A DNA stretch of 64,000 bases from Daphnia carinata (Eukaryota > Arthropoda > Branchiopoda > Diplostraca > Daphniidae): contig NC_081336.1 of the NCBI RefSeq assembly GCF_022539665.2, forward strand, positions 9,400,778 through 9,464,777, in the 5' to 3' direction. Under the pieces are notes generated by a model, which was given only the letters and a program-made list of their open reading frames with translations, had not been told where the DNA came from and made no database searches. Position 1 is the first letter of the stretch. Each line of letters opens with the position of its first letter. The translations under genes were made by a program, and so were the position numbers. Shown here piece after piece: positions 46,916 through 59,760 of the stretch.

Positions 46916-49519
46916 CATGAATTCAATCCATGAAGGCTGCTCGATGCAACATTGCGGCCAATTCGGTATGAACAGTTCCATGAAATTTCCACGCAACCAC
47001 CCGTTTAAAAATCTGAAACAACACGTGGAAAATACAACGACTATTCATTAAAATAGTCATAAAAACATGACATTAAAAAGAGCTCAGTATCCTGATTGAC
47101 ATCATAGCCTCATGGGCTGCCAGTCATATGCTTAAAACATCACAGCTCAAATATTTGTATGCCACCGATTACCTGAGCCATGCCCTGAGTGGAACCTTAA
47201 CAATGAAAGCGGGTAAACAGTAAACGCCATCAACCCATGCCTGTCCTATAAAAAAAATAAAACAATTACACAAACTAGAAGAAACAGCTCACACTGTTAT
47301 GAAACAGAAACACCAATGAGGGCAATTTATACCAGTTTCACAGCACAGCCGTAGAATGGGTGCATCAGAGAAATAAATCACCCAAAGATGTAGCATGGAA
47401 GAAGCTAACATAACTGCCACACCTAAACTTCCTGATTCAGCAACTACAGAACACCCAAGGATTCCACACAAAACCATATGTAAGCATACAGAAGCCTAAT
47501 AAAAACTAAGATAAAATTAAGCTAACAGCCACATATTTTAAATACACAAGATTGGCTTTACCACTCATGAAGTTAGGATCACAAACTCTTCCACAATCTG
47601 GAACTCCATCACATCTATATTGATTACATATATGAACACTTTACACAGAACTTACAAATTGTTATTTCTAACTTGAAAATGAAACCATTATAAAACTTTA
47701 TAAACCTGTATTCAGAGCCAGGACCAAACGATCCACGTCTTTCAGATAGACACCAGCGACATTCAACATATGTAAAATAGTGGTCAGACAGCTTGTACTT
47801 TGATACTCTTTAAGCTTTTTTAGCTCTTTATGGCTTTAAGTACTTTTCTTTTGTTACCCCTTCTCCTTTTTTTTTGTACAAATTACACGTTGCCTAATTG
47901 CTTCAAACCTTACCAAAAAACGAAAAATTAACTTAAAAATACTTCTTTTAAAAAATTTATGAAGCTCTTTGAAAACCTCTTACTTTTGCAAGAAAACAGA
48001 AAATAGAAACGTACTATTTCTTTAAGTATTTACGCATGCATGATTCTGATGGCTTGGATGTCAAACGTTTCATTGGCTGTAGTCCTGTTGTCCGAAAGCA
48101 CGCGACAATGAGTTGTCCGTCTGCTATTCATGCTTCATCAGCTCTTCCTAAATGTTTTCTTTCGTAAATGAAATTGAAGCCTTTCTTGTTGTGACTTTCT
48201 TTAACATAAATAATCGATCTTGCACTTCAAACGGCTTATTCCCAATCCATGTCACAGACAACTGCAAATATTGGCAACAGAAGTGAATGAGATACAAATT
48301 TTGTGAATCACATGGGATTGACTGAGCAAGAAAGTAATCATATTTACTGAATTTTTCTTCAAGCTGATTCCTCACAAGATTCATCTTTCGTCCACTGTTC
48401 AAATGTACTGGACCAAGGTCTCGTCTGCACCCTAGAATGAGAAATAGAAAGAACACAGAAATGATTAAATAGAGAAATTTGTCTGTTCCAAACAAATAGA
48501 AATAAATAAAGATGAATTCATATTTAATTTACAATGGGTGCAAAAATAATGAATAAATTAAATAAACCAGCCAATTCACAAATGCATTTTCTGCAGGATT
48601 TCCAGTAAGATCAGGTAACACAAACTCTTCCATGTTTTGATGGAAAGTCAGTGTTGCCCATTTTAGTTTTCTAAAATCCCGGCCGACAAATTGATATTTT
48701 TTTTATTGCTTCCAATCAGCTGCCACATATATAGCTTTGGCAACAGGGTGAACAATAAATGTAAACACTTTTATCGATTTCTTTGTAGAATAGTCAAAAT
48801 GTCTAGAAAAGAACCACAATTTAAAACAAATTGTAATGAAGTAAATAAACGGTTAAATCAGTTCTTTTCGTGGTAAGGCGACTAACAAAATCAGTTGAAT
48901 GTTAGATCGTGATTTTAAAACAGGCGAACGTCTCCTGCTAAGATGAGCAGCAAAAACAAAACAAAAACAACAACAGAACAAAACAAAGCGCAAATAGAAG
49001 CAAAAAAGGGGTTGGGAGAAGCACTTGATCATTGAAGCGGGTCGTGGCGTATTTTCGGTGATGACTACATGAAGATAAACACATTGTTTCCATGGTAATA
49101 TAACGATAATGAATACATCTATAACCAAAATGGCAAAAGGCCTACTTCTTATCCAAAAACCCTCAAAGGAAAATTATAGCGAAAAAAAAAACGTTAAAAG
49201 CAAGGCAAGGATGATAGAAATTTTTGATTTTTAATATAGAGTCAATGATGGGGAACGGAGAGCCATACTTATTGAGGATAAAAAAATTCATCATTATTTT
49301 TTGTGGTTCTCGAATCGTTGTGCAAAAGACGCTCTTCACTGCTGATAAACATGGACATTAGATAACATAGTATTGTGATTGGTATCAAGATAAAACGTTA
49401 TCAACTAAAGACGTTGGCCATTTGCGTAGATCTAAATGGAAGCCATCGCAATAACGTCATTCGAAAACTGTATATTGCGGAACTCTTCAGTTCTCCTGTA
49501 TTTGGGGAGTATCGAAAAT
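46916..49519. other. Upstream domain of kinase gene K1, relic membrane-protein exons
   Basis: 47030-48060 has a diverged copy at 55030-56160, and 48130-49520 a copy at 60330-61615. On the minus strand 47289-47477 is a hydrophobic open exon (VAVMLASSMLHLWVIYFSDA) with a donor at its end; nearby pieces suggest the same decayed membrane-protein family. No intact gene. Confidence 0.4.
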
Positions 49520-49591
49520 ATGGCGGAGGGTTTAAGTCAAGTGTTTGAAGGAAAGTGCGCAGTTCGTGATGTTGAAACGAAAATAGTTTGA
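49520..49591 (+). pseudogene. Relic first exon of a K2-type kinase (24 codons)
   Basis: Starts MAEGLSQVFEGKCAVRDVET and stops at TGA. It and about 350 bp upstream match the first exon and promoter of K2 (61616). It now lies 100 bp before the K1 start, so in a K1 transcript it would act as an upstream open reading frame. Confidence 0.6.
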
Positions 49592-49691
49592 GTACATCGT
49601 GATAACAAAAATTGAGAAGAAGAAGCTGGACGTGGACTGTGAATGCTGGAATTGAATGCGTTACATTGTTTGCTTAAAAAGATAACAAAGA

Positions 49692-52238
49692 ATGAAAATT
49701 TGGATCGACCGTAAAAAATTATTAGGGGAGGGTGGCTTTGGTACGGTATACAAAGGGAAGTTATGGGATAATGATGGTATGATATATAAAGCGATTTTCG
49801 GAGGCCGTGAAGTGGCAGTAAAAAGAGTTGAAATGCGTCACGTGGACAAAAGAGAAGAAGAAGCAATGCTTAAGTTAAATCATCCAAACGTTGTCAAGTT
49901 ACTTCACTGTGATAAGGACGAAAACTTTACGTATGACATTTTTTTCTGGTTTTAAATACCGACTTTGTATCACATTTTTTTTTGTGGTTAAAATAACAAT
50001 ACAATTTCAAAATTGCCTTGTTTTTCTTTTTCTTTGTGGTGTTCAAGGTACTACGCATTGGAATTGTGTGACGCTTCTTTAGATCAACTTTTCCGGAAAT
50101 CGGAAGATCCCAAAAAATACAAAGGACCTATGCCACGTGCAATTGAAATTTTCCATCAATTAGCTTCAGGCCTGGAATACATTCATTCAAAGGAATTTAT
50201 TCATCGAGACATTAAACCGAGCAACGTCCTCATTTCGCGAAGTCCTGGAGAATATGAATCAATAATAATGAAATGGTCTGATTTTGGACTGGCCAAATCG
50301 GTAAACGAAAAGGGACTTCACTCGTGGACTGGCGTGAGAGGAACCAGAACTTGGTACGCACCCGAAGTGCTGAAAAAACTCAACAACGATGAAAACGTGA
50401 AAAATAATAAGTTTTGGGGCACCGTCAAGAGCGATGTGTTTGTCCTCGGCCTCGTCTTCGGTTACATTTTCTTGGAGGGAAAACATTTATTCGGTTCAAG
50501 TGAAAAAGAAATTCACGAGAACATAACTGGAGGACGTCCGGTGAATATGACGAGTAATTCCAATTTACTTCCATACTATTTTACTCTTCTCTTGATAAAC
50601 AGTTGATTGCTAAATTCTAGATATTGATGGCGAAGTGCGCAAATATTACGAGGATGATTTACTAAGGAAAATGTTGGAAGACGACCCGGAAAAAAGAATG
50701 AATTCGACAGACGTCGTCGAACAACTGGAATCCATCAAGAAAAAAGTAATATTATTTTTTTGTAAGTTAGGAAGTAGCAACTTAGGCAATCCAATATTTT
50801 TCTAATTTAGTTGACTGAAAAAGAAAATGAATTTCGCCAACTTTGTGCTCGTGACTCTTCGTCTGATCTAATAGGAAGAATTACCGACTTTATTCGTCTT
50901 GGAATCAATGTAAATTCAACGGACGATTATGGAAAGAATGCGCTCCATTATTTGTGTTGGTTAAATTCAAGCCCAAATTTAACTGACGCCATTGCAATCT
51001 TAATCCAACTGGGAATTGATGTGAATGCCAAGAACAATGACGGATGGAATGCGCTCCATCATTTGTGTCGATCAAATTCAAGCTCAAATTTAATTGGCGC
51101 CATTCAACTCTTAATCAAATTGGGAATTGATGTGAATACAAAGGACAGATCGTCAAGGAATGCGCTCCATTATTTGTGTAGATCAAATTCAAGCCCGAAT
51201 TTAATTGACGCCATTCTACTCTTAATCGAACTGGGAATTGATGTGAAAGCAAAGGACAATAATGGAACGAATGCGCTCCTTTATTTGTGTCAATCAAATT
51301 CAAGCTCAAATTTAATTGACGCCATTCAACTCTTAATCCAACTGGGAATTGATGTGAATGCCAAGGACAATGATGGATGGAGTGCGCTTCATCATTTGTG
51401 TAAATCAAATTCAAGCCCAAATTTAATTGACGCCATTCAACTCTTAATCGAACTGGGAATTGATGTGAATGCAAAGAACATTTGGGAAAAGAATGCGCTT
51501 CATTATTTGTGTGAATCAAATTCAAGCCCAAAATTAATTGACGCCATTCAACTCTTAATCCAACTGGGAATTGATGTGAATGCAAAGAACAATGATGGAT
51601 GGAATGCGCTTCATTATTTGTGTGAATCAAATTCAAGCCCAAATTTAATTGACGCCATTCAACTCTTAATCCAACTGGGAATTGATGTGAATGCCAAGGA
51701 CAATATGGGATGGAATGCGCTTCATCATTTGTGTTGGTTAAATTCAAGCACAAATTTAATTGGCGCCATTCAATTCTTAATCCAACTGGGAATTGATGTG
51801 AATGCCAAGAACAATGATGGATGGAATGCGCTTCATCATTTGTGTCGGTTAAATTCAAACCCAAATTTAATCAACGCCATTCAACTCTTAATCCAACTGG
51901 GAATTGATGTGAATGCCAAGGACAATTATGGATGGAATGCACTTCATCATTTGTGTAAATCAAATTCAAGTCCAAATTTAATTGACGCCATTCTACTCTT
52001 AATCGAACTGGGAATTGATGTGAATGCCAAGGACAAAGATGGACAGAATGCGCTCCATCATTTGTGTTGGTCAAATTTAAGCCCAAATTTAATTGACGCC
52101 ATTCAACTCTTAATCCAACTGGGAACTCGTGTCATATCCAACGGCCACGATGCACGAACTTATTTACGCCATAATTATTACATTAGCAAGAAGGACGAAA
52201 TCCTAAAACTACTCGACGAAGCACTTGTCGTAATCTAA
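49692..52238 (+). CDS. K1: IRE1-like protein kinase fused to ankyrin repeats
   Basis: Exons 49692-49930, 50048-50553, 50621-50745 and 50811-52238; 765 residues, intact. The kinase domain is about residues 8-285: glycine loop GEGGFGTVYKG (12-22), ATP lysine Lys44 (REVAVKRV), RYYALELC-like hinge (TYYALELCDASLDQLF), catalytic HRDIKPSN (Asp134), SDFGLAKS (Asp158), and GTRTWYAPEVL. The hinge and the WSDFGLAK region resemble IRE1 and RNase L. The last kinase exon ends LEDDPEKRMNSTDVVEQLES. From residue 291 come 12 ankyrin repeats of 37 residues (NALHHLC, LLIQLGIDVNAKD), replacing any endonuclease domain. It is probably a cytosolic active Ser/Thr kinase with a protein-binding tail. No signal peptide or membrane segment is present. 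The first exon is preceded by a relic of another kinase exon. Homologs are K2 and K3. Confidence 0.85.
50937..52157 (+). repeat. 111-bp coding tandem repeat, 11 copies (ankyrin units)
   Basis: Each unit encodes one 37-residue ankyrin repeat. Units are very similar at DNA level, including silent positions (for example AATTCAAGCCCAAATTTAAT, CAACTGGGAATTGATGTGAA), implying recent expansion or gene conversion. The minus strand stays open for 249 codons across 51115-51864 as a side effect. Confidence 0.92.
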
Positions 52239-53930
52239 AGAGAAAAAAAGAACCGCTTTTCTTGATAGAACTAACTGCGAACGTTAACCAATTTCATTAG
52301 TCAAATGAAAGAAAATTATACGTGAAAATAGTACGACCGTCAAACTTGGCAATATGGCGGTCAATTAAATCTGTTCTTGCTAGCTGTGTTGCAATTTAGC
52401 AAACCATTGAAAAACAAGTAAACAAAAGAAAGTAATAGTCAAAACAAAAAAACATTGACAAAGGCTGTATACCGATACAGATTTAGCAAATTGACAAAGT
52501 GTGTAGTTCACATCAACACCACAGCCATTTAATAATACAAGTATTTAAATAAATTTTTAAAACCCTCCTACTATATGACATTGTCAGTCATATCTGACAA
52601 TGTCTATCCATTTGTTTTCAGCCAAATCATCTGCTTGTATGAAGTTGATTTTATGATATTTTTAAACGGGCAGACATCTACCGAGAAAAAGCCAGTTTTC
52701 CTGGTGTGACCTTCAAAACATTGCGGAAACAAAATGCGAAAATTCAATCAAATGAAGTCATGAAAGAGAGACGGTTCTTCAAACAATTCTGCCAAGCAAG
52801 CTAATGATTGAGAAAACAACTTATGTTTCCCCACTTCTAAACAAAACACAGGCCACTTGCATTGTTAGTCAGTTCGACCAGAACGATGTCAATCCAATAC
52901 CCCTCACTCTATGGCGCCAAAATGGCCAAGTGGCCAGGAAAGAATGGAGTGAAAGGTCAATCATTTACAGGCGACAATAAGAGGGATTCACTACATTCTT
53001 AAATCGCATTATTTTCAAGTATCTCTCATTAACCAATCGAATGAAAAACAGCGAAAACGGTTGAAATTCTGAAAATAAAGCAAAACGACTGGGAGTGCGA
53101 GATTTTAGACGCTTCTGGGACATCAGTGCCATGACACATGCAAACCGAAAGCAAAAGATATCTAAAAACTGACCTGGAAATAGAGCGGAGAACTTCTTCT
53201 ACTATTTATTGCCTTGGAACGCAGTAAAGGCATCGAAGAATTGTCTGATTTTCACTGGACGAAAATCGTGATTACTTCATTCCTAACGAGCGTGCAAATT
53301 GTCTTTCAGTCAACTTCTTGCAATGGCCACTCTTCTTTCTTTCTAGACAGTCGTATAAGTGATGCACTACATGAATACCAGTTTTCATATTGTTCAAAAG
53401 TAATTCATCTAAATGATTCACTGCTTAAAGTTGCACTTCACATATTTGATGTCAACACTTCATAGTTACAGCCAAATGTGGTTGAAAACTGAAATTGAGA
53501 CGATTAGAAGGCGGCACGTACCACAGCCTTCGTGGATGTGAGTTGAATTGGCAATGAGGAAACTGCTGAGCTCATTTTTCCGCTTTTTTCCCTCACCCAA
53601 GTTCCTACGCAGCATTGCCAACTCAAATTATGAACATAAAATAATAGACCTGAAAAAAGATGGTGATGTAAATATGAAATGTAATTGAATTTCACATTGG
53701 GGATAGAATTTGATTAGAGAATTCACGTAACACTTTTGTATTGAGAAGAATTGTTTACTAAGAGTTTCTAACACGAATGTCAATCTTTCAATCTTTCTTC
53801 TTGTCAATCAAATTTATCCAGAAGACTGTGGGCGATGTCGGTATCCCAAAGCCAATGTTCTGGACCACAATCCGACAGAACAGTACTAAGCTCTGCACAA
53901 GTTTTCAATACAAACAACACACTTCATCAG
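52239..53930. other. Spacer downstream of K1, no gene seen
   Basis: AT-rich sequence after the K1 stop. Short open frames on both strands lack splice signals or recognisable motifs. Nothing further is supported. Confidence 0.4.
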
Positions 53931-56739
53931 AGCTTACTGTATAGTTAAAATCATCCAATCATAAACACGGACCAATAAGCAACTCATCACGGCAATAATA
54001 AATGAAACCCTCAAACCCAACAAAGGGTAAAGAATGTTACACGGCCACACACGTAACCCCACTGCGTGAAGCAGCGTAACCACCAGTACAACTAAGAATA
54101 AAGGAAAGAATTTAATTACCAGACAGCTACGGGAACAACCGTTAACAATTAACGACCGCACACAATGGAATAAGCACCATCATAAAAACATGCTGCACAA
54201 CTAAAGACATCAAATCAATCAAGAATTCTCATAAAATCACAAAACATTAAACTAAAGAATAAACAATGGCAAAGTGTTCCATCAGTGAAATAAGGGATAA
54301 TCATAAAAATGTCATATCCGAAAGATGTACCATCATTTGGAACAAAGCAGCACCAGTAAGAAAAATAAATACCTAAGGCGTAAATGGAACAATCCGGCGG
54401 AAACATGAGACCGATGCACCCGTACGATGTAATAAACACAGACCGCCAACGAAAACCCGACATCAAATCGCCACAGGAGATTCTGAATCTAAACGATACA
54501 AGGAATCAACAGCTGGAACAAGATACAATTTTACCGACTGCAGGTAACTGACATCATTTGAGACAACCAATCAACATTGTCCTTCAGCCTGGGGCGGTAA
54601 TAGATATAATCATTCGAACAAAAAAAACGATAAACAGCGAAAAAAATTACCAAGACAACCCCAACAACGAAACGAAGCCACTAGCCGACCTCCATACCCA
54701 ACCGGGGCACGGAACCCACGACAAGGGCACCAGAAACTATTCCAATCCTGTAACGAAAGCATCAAAACATGAATAGGATAATGAAAAGGAGAGGAAAATT
54801 GTTACCCCCGTTTACAGCACAACCTATAGCCAGTAGAAGAATATGGCACCTTTCTTCTCACTGAAAAAAAGAAGAAAGGCGTGGCGATCGGGAATAAAGT
54901 AAAGTAAATAAAAATAATTACCAGAGGGACAAATAAGCGAAGTCTGCTCAATACAACGCTACAGCCAAATTGGTAGGTATAGTGCCATGAAACGTTCAAA
55001 ACCTGAAACGACACTTGGAGAATAAACAACTATTCAATATAATAAACCTAAAAACCCGGCATTAATAAGAGCTCAGTATCCTGACTGACATCATAGCCTC
55101 ATGGTCTGTCAGTCATATGATTAAAACATCAGAGCTCAAAAACGGTACAATCCATAAATTACCTGATCCATCCCCCGAATGAAAGTTAAGCGATGTGGCA
55201 AGCGCCAACGTCTCATGCTAACCATTTAAAATAGAATATAGAATAGAAATAGTAGCTAGAAATAGGTAACTTGCATAGTTATGAAACAACAGTGTGGGAA
55301 AGATATACCACAGCTTTATTACAGAGCCACTGCATGTAACAGGTGCACTATCTTAATCTATCATTCAAGGATACATGACAAGTAATTACCACAATCTCAA
55401 AAACTCTGCACAAGAAGAGACCAGAAACTGGAAAAACTTATATCTTACTAACACCCCACAACAACACAGTGCACTACATTTTAAACTAATAATAAGTGAC
55501 TCATATCAACTACGAACAAGATAAAGCTTGCCACACACCCAGCCTAAACGAAACACATCCACCTGAAAAATGAACTGAATCTTACCACACAAAAACACAA
55601 CATGCCAGCTGTGTTGTAGACAATTAGGAATAAAATCTGTGGCTTTACATTAATATCAATTTTAATACTTAAAAGAATAACTATACTTTATATATAACAT
55701 GAATATACAAGATAGGCTTTACCACTCAAGAAGTCTGTAGCATGAACTTCTCCACAATCAGGAACTCCATCACATCTATAAATGATAACATAAATTAACA
55801 ATTAATACTAATCTTCAAATTTTTTACATCTAACTAGAAAAGCAAACAAGTGTAAACAACATTTAAACCTTTATTCAGAGTCATAACTAAACGGTCCACT
55901 TCTATAATACAGACACCAGCAAGATTCTGCATGTTCAAACGTGGTATTCAAACGGCTTTATATACTTTTTTTTTGTTACCCCTTCTCTTTTTTCAGACAA
56001 ATTACACGTTGCCTAATTGCTTCAAACCTTACCAAAAAATTAACTTTAAAAGATTCCTTTCAAAATAATTAATAAAGCTCTTCAAAGTCCTCTTATATTT
56101 GCAAGAAGATAGAGAACAGATATGTAATATTTCCTTAAGTATTTACGCATGCATGATTCTGTTGGTTTGGATGTCAAACATATCATGTCAAACATATCAT
56201 TGATGCTTCATCAGGTTTACTTTCTGTCAAGAAGTGGGACATAAAACGATTTTGTCGGAAGCCCACACACCCGTGATGGGTTTAGAATACCAATTTCCTG
56301 TCCGATAAATAACAAAATACAACTCGAATGATGATTTTCATTGCACTTCTTACATGGAACTTTTTACGATTTCGATTGATATTTGGATTTCATGTGTATT
56401 GAGCTTCTATAAAAAGTAAAGGAACCTGTAATACAATGCAAAGACCGGATGTTATGAAAACAGTTCCCCGTACGAGATCATGCACTGAAAAGCCAATGTA
56501 ACCTGACAGTCAACTAGAAAATTTGAATGAAAAAGATCAAGTTGTGTATTGGATATTCCATATTCCTTTGTCATATTTTTATATGCAATGGCCAGGTAAT
56601 CTATTTTGTCACTATCAATCTCTGCAATTACTTTGCTAACTTGGAGTTAATAAAATGTAACATGACAAGAATGACTGCCTATACAAGGTGTGTATTATTT
56701 GCTTAGAAGTAGAATCATTATAAAATATGTGTAAAAAGT
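53931..56739. other. Decayed membrane-protein family region
   Basis: Minus-strand stretches 53934-54161, 54215-54466 and 54802-55029 encode hydrophobic segments with plausible acceptor/donor sites. They match pieces at 22821-23174, 27516-27790 and 34533-34766. 55030-56160 is a diverged copy of 47030-48060. No frame can be joined into an intact protein; I read it as relics of a multi-exon membrane-protein gene. Confidence 0.4.
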
Positions 56740-56905
56740 GTCATGAAACTTTGTTTGGTTGTCATGTAAAAACAACACAGAATTTGGAAATTTACTTATC
56801 AATATAAAATAAAACAAGCCTTTAAGATGAAAGCTTTGCTGGAACAATTATAAAAATCAACTGAACAGACTTTTGCTCTAGGATTTGCAATGAAATTACA
56901 GGAGT
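56740..56905. repeat. Dispersed repeat, copy 2
   Basis: Copy of 38030-38192 in the same orientation with small indels. Confidence 0.75.
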
Positions 56906-58517
56906 GTTTTAACTTTATAAATATGAATACCTTGTTTTCTGGTTCCAGCTCCTGGGATTCCAAGTCATTAATTCTAATGTATGAAAAATTTTCCAACCTC
57001 AATTGTTAATTAAGCCTCGTAACCTTCTTTGGTTGTTTTTTTTTTTTACAGAAATTCATTCAATAGACTTTCCCTAGGACTACTGGAAGTTTCGTGGTCC
57101 AATGAATGTCCAAAATCCTAGTAATAATGTTCAAGTTACTGTTGGTTAGTAAAATAGTTTAGATATTACAATATTACATGTATAGGTGTGCATTCTGTTG
57201 TTCCAATGTTTGAACACGAAAACCATTAGTAAACACATACCATCAGAAATCCTCGATTTGCTTCACGTGCAGAACAATCTGTGGAGAGGATGGAAACAAC
57301 TACCAAATCGATAAATGATGGGGAAATCGATTGGTACGAGTCCTACATAGAATGTACTGGTTCGTGAACTTGGTGAAACAACTTGTATCATTCGATAACA
57401 CCGTAATAAAAGGTAATCCAGTGGGCTGGTACAACATGACATGATGTACTATCGTCATCCCATTTATTTTGGCTTTGTGATTGTCTTGTGTGATGGCTGG
57501 CTTTATAGTAAAGGAACAACTGAAACAGATAAGAGACAAATTTGTCTAGATTCTCTTTTAACCATAATTAACTAAATTAAATACCTTTGTTCCTTTTAGT
57601 TTATGTATGAGATTGAAATGAAGAGAGCTCTGCAGAGAAAGGATGTCCAGTTGGAGATACTGGAACAGGAAAATCTAAATCTTTTTCCCTTTATAGATTA
57701 ACATGATTCAAACGATCAACGATACAACAGTTGGTGCTTTCGATACGATATACCCCAGTCTATATCGTATCATATGCCTAAAGTCTCGTGAATGTCGGTC
57801 CCCTCAAAAGAAACCTACGTGCAATTTTCAAGAATAAAATAAACAAAAAATCAATGCACAGTAAACATAAATTCCTTTAAAAAGCTTAAATCGTTCGTGA
57901 GGAATCGCAAATCGGAATCAACTCAAACGTACATCCGTTAGTTTTAAATACGGCTCGCTTCTCTGTAATCCATTAAAGTCCACGTAACATCAAATTTAGC
58001 AAAATTAAACCCACCCTAACCGCAATCTCTCGCATCATTTCCCAAATCACCAACGACGATCTCAAAATCTTGAAATTCGCATGATTCTTAATGCGCAATG
58101 AATTCCACAACATAATGCTCGTCATCTTTTACTCCTCCTGCTCCCCCCCTTCAGAAAACTGTAACCCCAAAAGCGTTCGTGACGTGTGTCGCTCACTCGT
58201 TTCCAAACATCCATCATTGATCCAACGACCAAGCGCCGAGCTTGCCCAGATGGCCATAAAGTTTTACGACAACTTTCGATACCAGGTGATGAATTGAGTT
58301 GTACCTCAAAAAGGAGTGCAGCTCTCCCCAACAGAAGGGGAGGGGGAGGTACGTGAATGATATCCAAAATTCAAACTCTTTTTTAACCCTCCCCCCTTTC
58401 TTTTTTTGCTTGTCAGTATTGACGTGTTCCAGTGAGTAGAAACGACAATTCGACAGTGATCGTCATCTAGAAAGGATTGCAACAGTGCGCTGTGCCTAAA
58501 CAGGAAGAGAAATCAAA
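56906..58517. other. Spacer with two orphan exon candidates
   Basis: 57600-57704 (plus) follows TTCCTTTTAG and encodes a helical, charged tail (EIEMKRALQRKDVQLEILEQ) ending in a stop, like the end of Myb/SANT- or MADF-type DNA-binding proteins. 58155-58285 (plus) has a strong pyrimidine tract plus CAG acceptor and a CAG/GTGATG donor, and encodes NPKSVRDVCRSLVSKHPSL and on to FYDNFRYQ. No partner exons were found, so both may be relics. Confidence 0.35.
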
Positions 58518-59760
58518 ATGGCCCGTCATTTGGCTGCGTTAATTAATTTGTTTTGGCTATTGTTCGCTTGCACAATTTACGCGAATGGCCAGTCCTTCGA
58601 AGAAACTGTGCAACAATTGGCGAAAAATTACGTAAGTGAAATAACAATTTTTTAATTGAATAAAATTAAAAATTTACGTTTTTTGGGGGGGGTTGGGTGG
58701 GAAGGCTGAAATTAAAGAAGTTTTGGAAGCTAAAATGGTCCGTTTAGAAACGAAAGTGATTGGCCTCGAATCGAAAATGCAACAGCAAAATGCGATTGTG
58801 ATTTCCTTGCAAAACGAACGGCACAGCGACGAGGTGGAGATCAAGTTGCACGGTACGCAAGTCTTTCTCGTGACTTCAATTAAGAAAGTTTTTGATGACG
58901 ATTTGCATGCAACATTTCGCTTTGATTTTTTGCAGAAACAAAAGCCATCGTGGACGATTTAGCGATCAAGTTAAACGGTAAGTCTGACGATACATTTACG
59001 ATGCGATTCTTGTTTGTTTTAAACTGTGGAAATTGAAATGAAAATAGAGAGAACCAATGCCGTGACGGACATTGGAAAAATGCCAACATCTTGTTCGGAT
59101 TTGCAACACATTGGACATCGAATAAGCGGATTGTATTCCGTTATGGGAACTCGATCGGTCGAAACAGTTTACTGCAATTTTCACCCAAATGCAAAAGGTA
59201 TAATTATTAAATCTCTGAATTGCATTTTCATTCTAACCCCTCCATTCGAATTTGAAACAGAAATGCAAAAATGGATCGGTTACGTTGATGTGAAATCAGC
59301 GTCCACTTATTTCTACGTGACGAGGAGCAGTCCGTTTATGGAAACCAACATCCCAATTGCGTTCGACGTGGAGCAATTGAATGTCGGAGGAGCCATGAAT
59401 TTGCAAACGGGCAAATTCGTGGCACCTCGAGCTGGCAAGTACAGTTTCTCCATTTCGGGAGTGGCCTATTTCCCTTACACGCAACTGACTCCCGGACTGT
59501 ACAACGAGACTCCCGTCGTGCCTTCCTATCGCTTTCAAATCAGTTTGATTAAAAATGGCAATTGGATCGGCTCTGGCTATTCTCACGCGACCAACACGGG
59601 CGGTACGTTCGAAACGTTTTCGCTCGAATCGACACTCGGTTTGATCAAAAACGATCAAGTCTGGGTGGAGATCTCTGAAATGTCGGACAAGGTGTTGCTC
59701 TACGGTCGCCGTTTCACTCATTTCACCGGCGTTTTCCTAGAGGAAGACTTGACCCAATAG
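58518..59760 (+). CDS. C1q-domain protein F with coiled coil
   Basis: Exons 58518-58631, 58705-58852, 58936-58977, 59048-59197 and 59261-59760; 317 residues, intact. Signal peptide MARHLAALINLFWLLFACTI with cleavage near YANG. Coiled coil in exons 1-2 (VQQLAKNY, EVLEAKMVRLETKVIGLESK). Exon 4 carries MPTSCSDLQHIGHRISGLYS and VYCNF. The C1q domain is about 180-317 (LNVGGAMNLQTGKFVAPRAG, QVWVEI, THFTGVFLEED). Its architecture is that of gene E, with one extra small exon, and it is only distantly related to A-D. It has higher GC and no nearby copy. AATAAA lies at 59831-59836. Probably a secreted trimer with recognition or adhesive role. It sits between kinase genes K1 and K2 with no obvious functional link. 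Confidence 0.88.

Noticed and set aside
51115-51864. Long (249-codon) minus-strand open frame inside K1
   Set aside because: It is the antisense of the 111-bp ankyrin repeat. The repeat unit lacks stops in that frame, so openness is automatic; there is no start context or splice logic.
49692-52238. Bacterial or symbiont origin for the ankyrin gene
   Set aside because: GT-AG introns in conserved positions and eukaryotic kinase features place it in the host genome.
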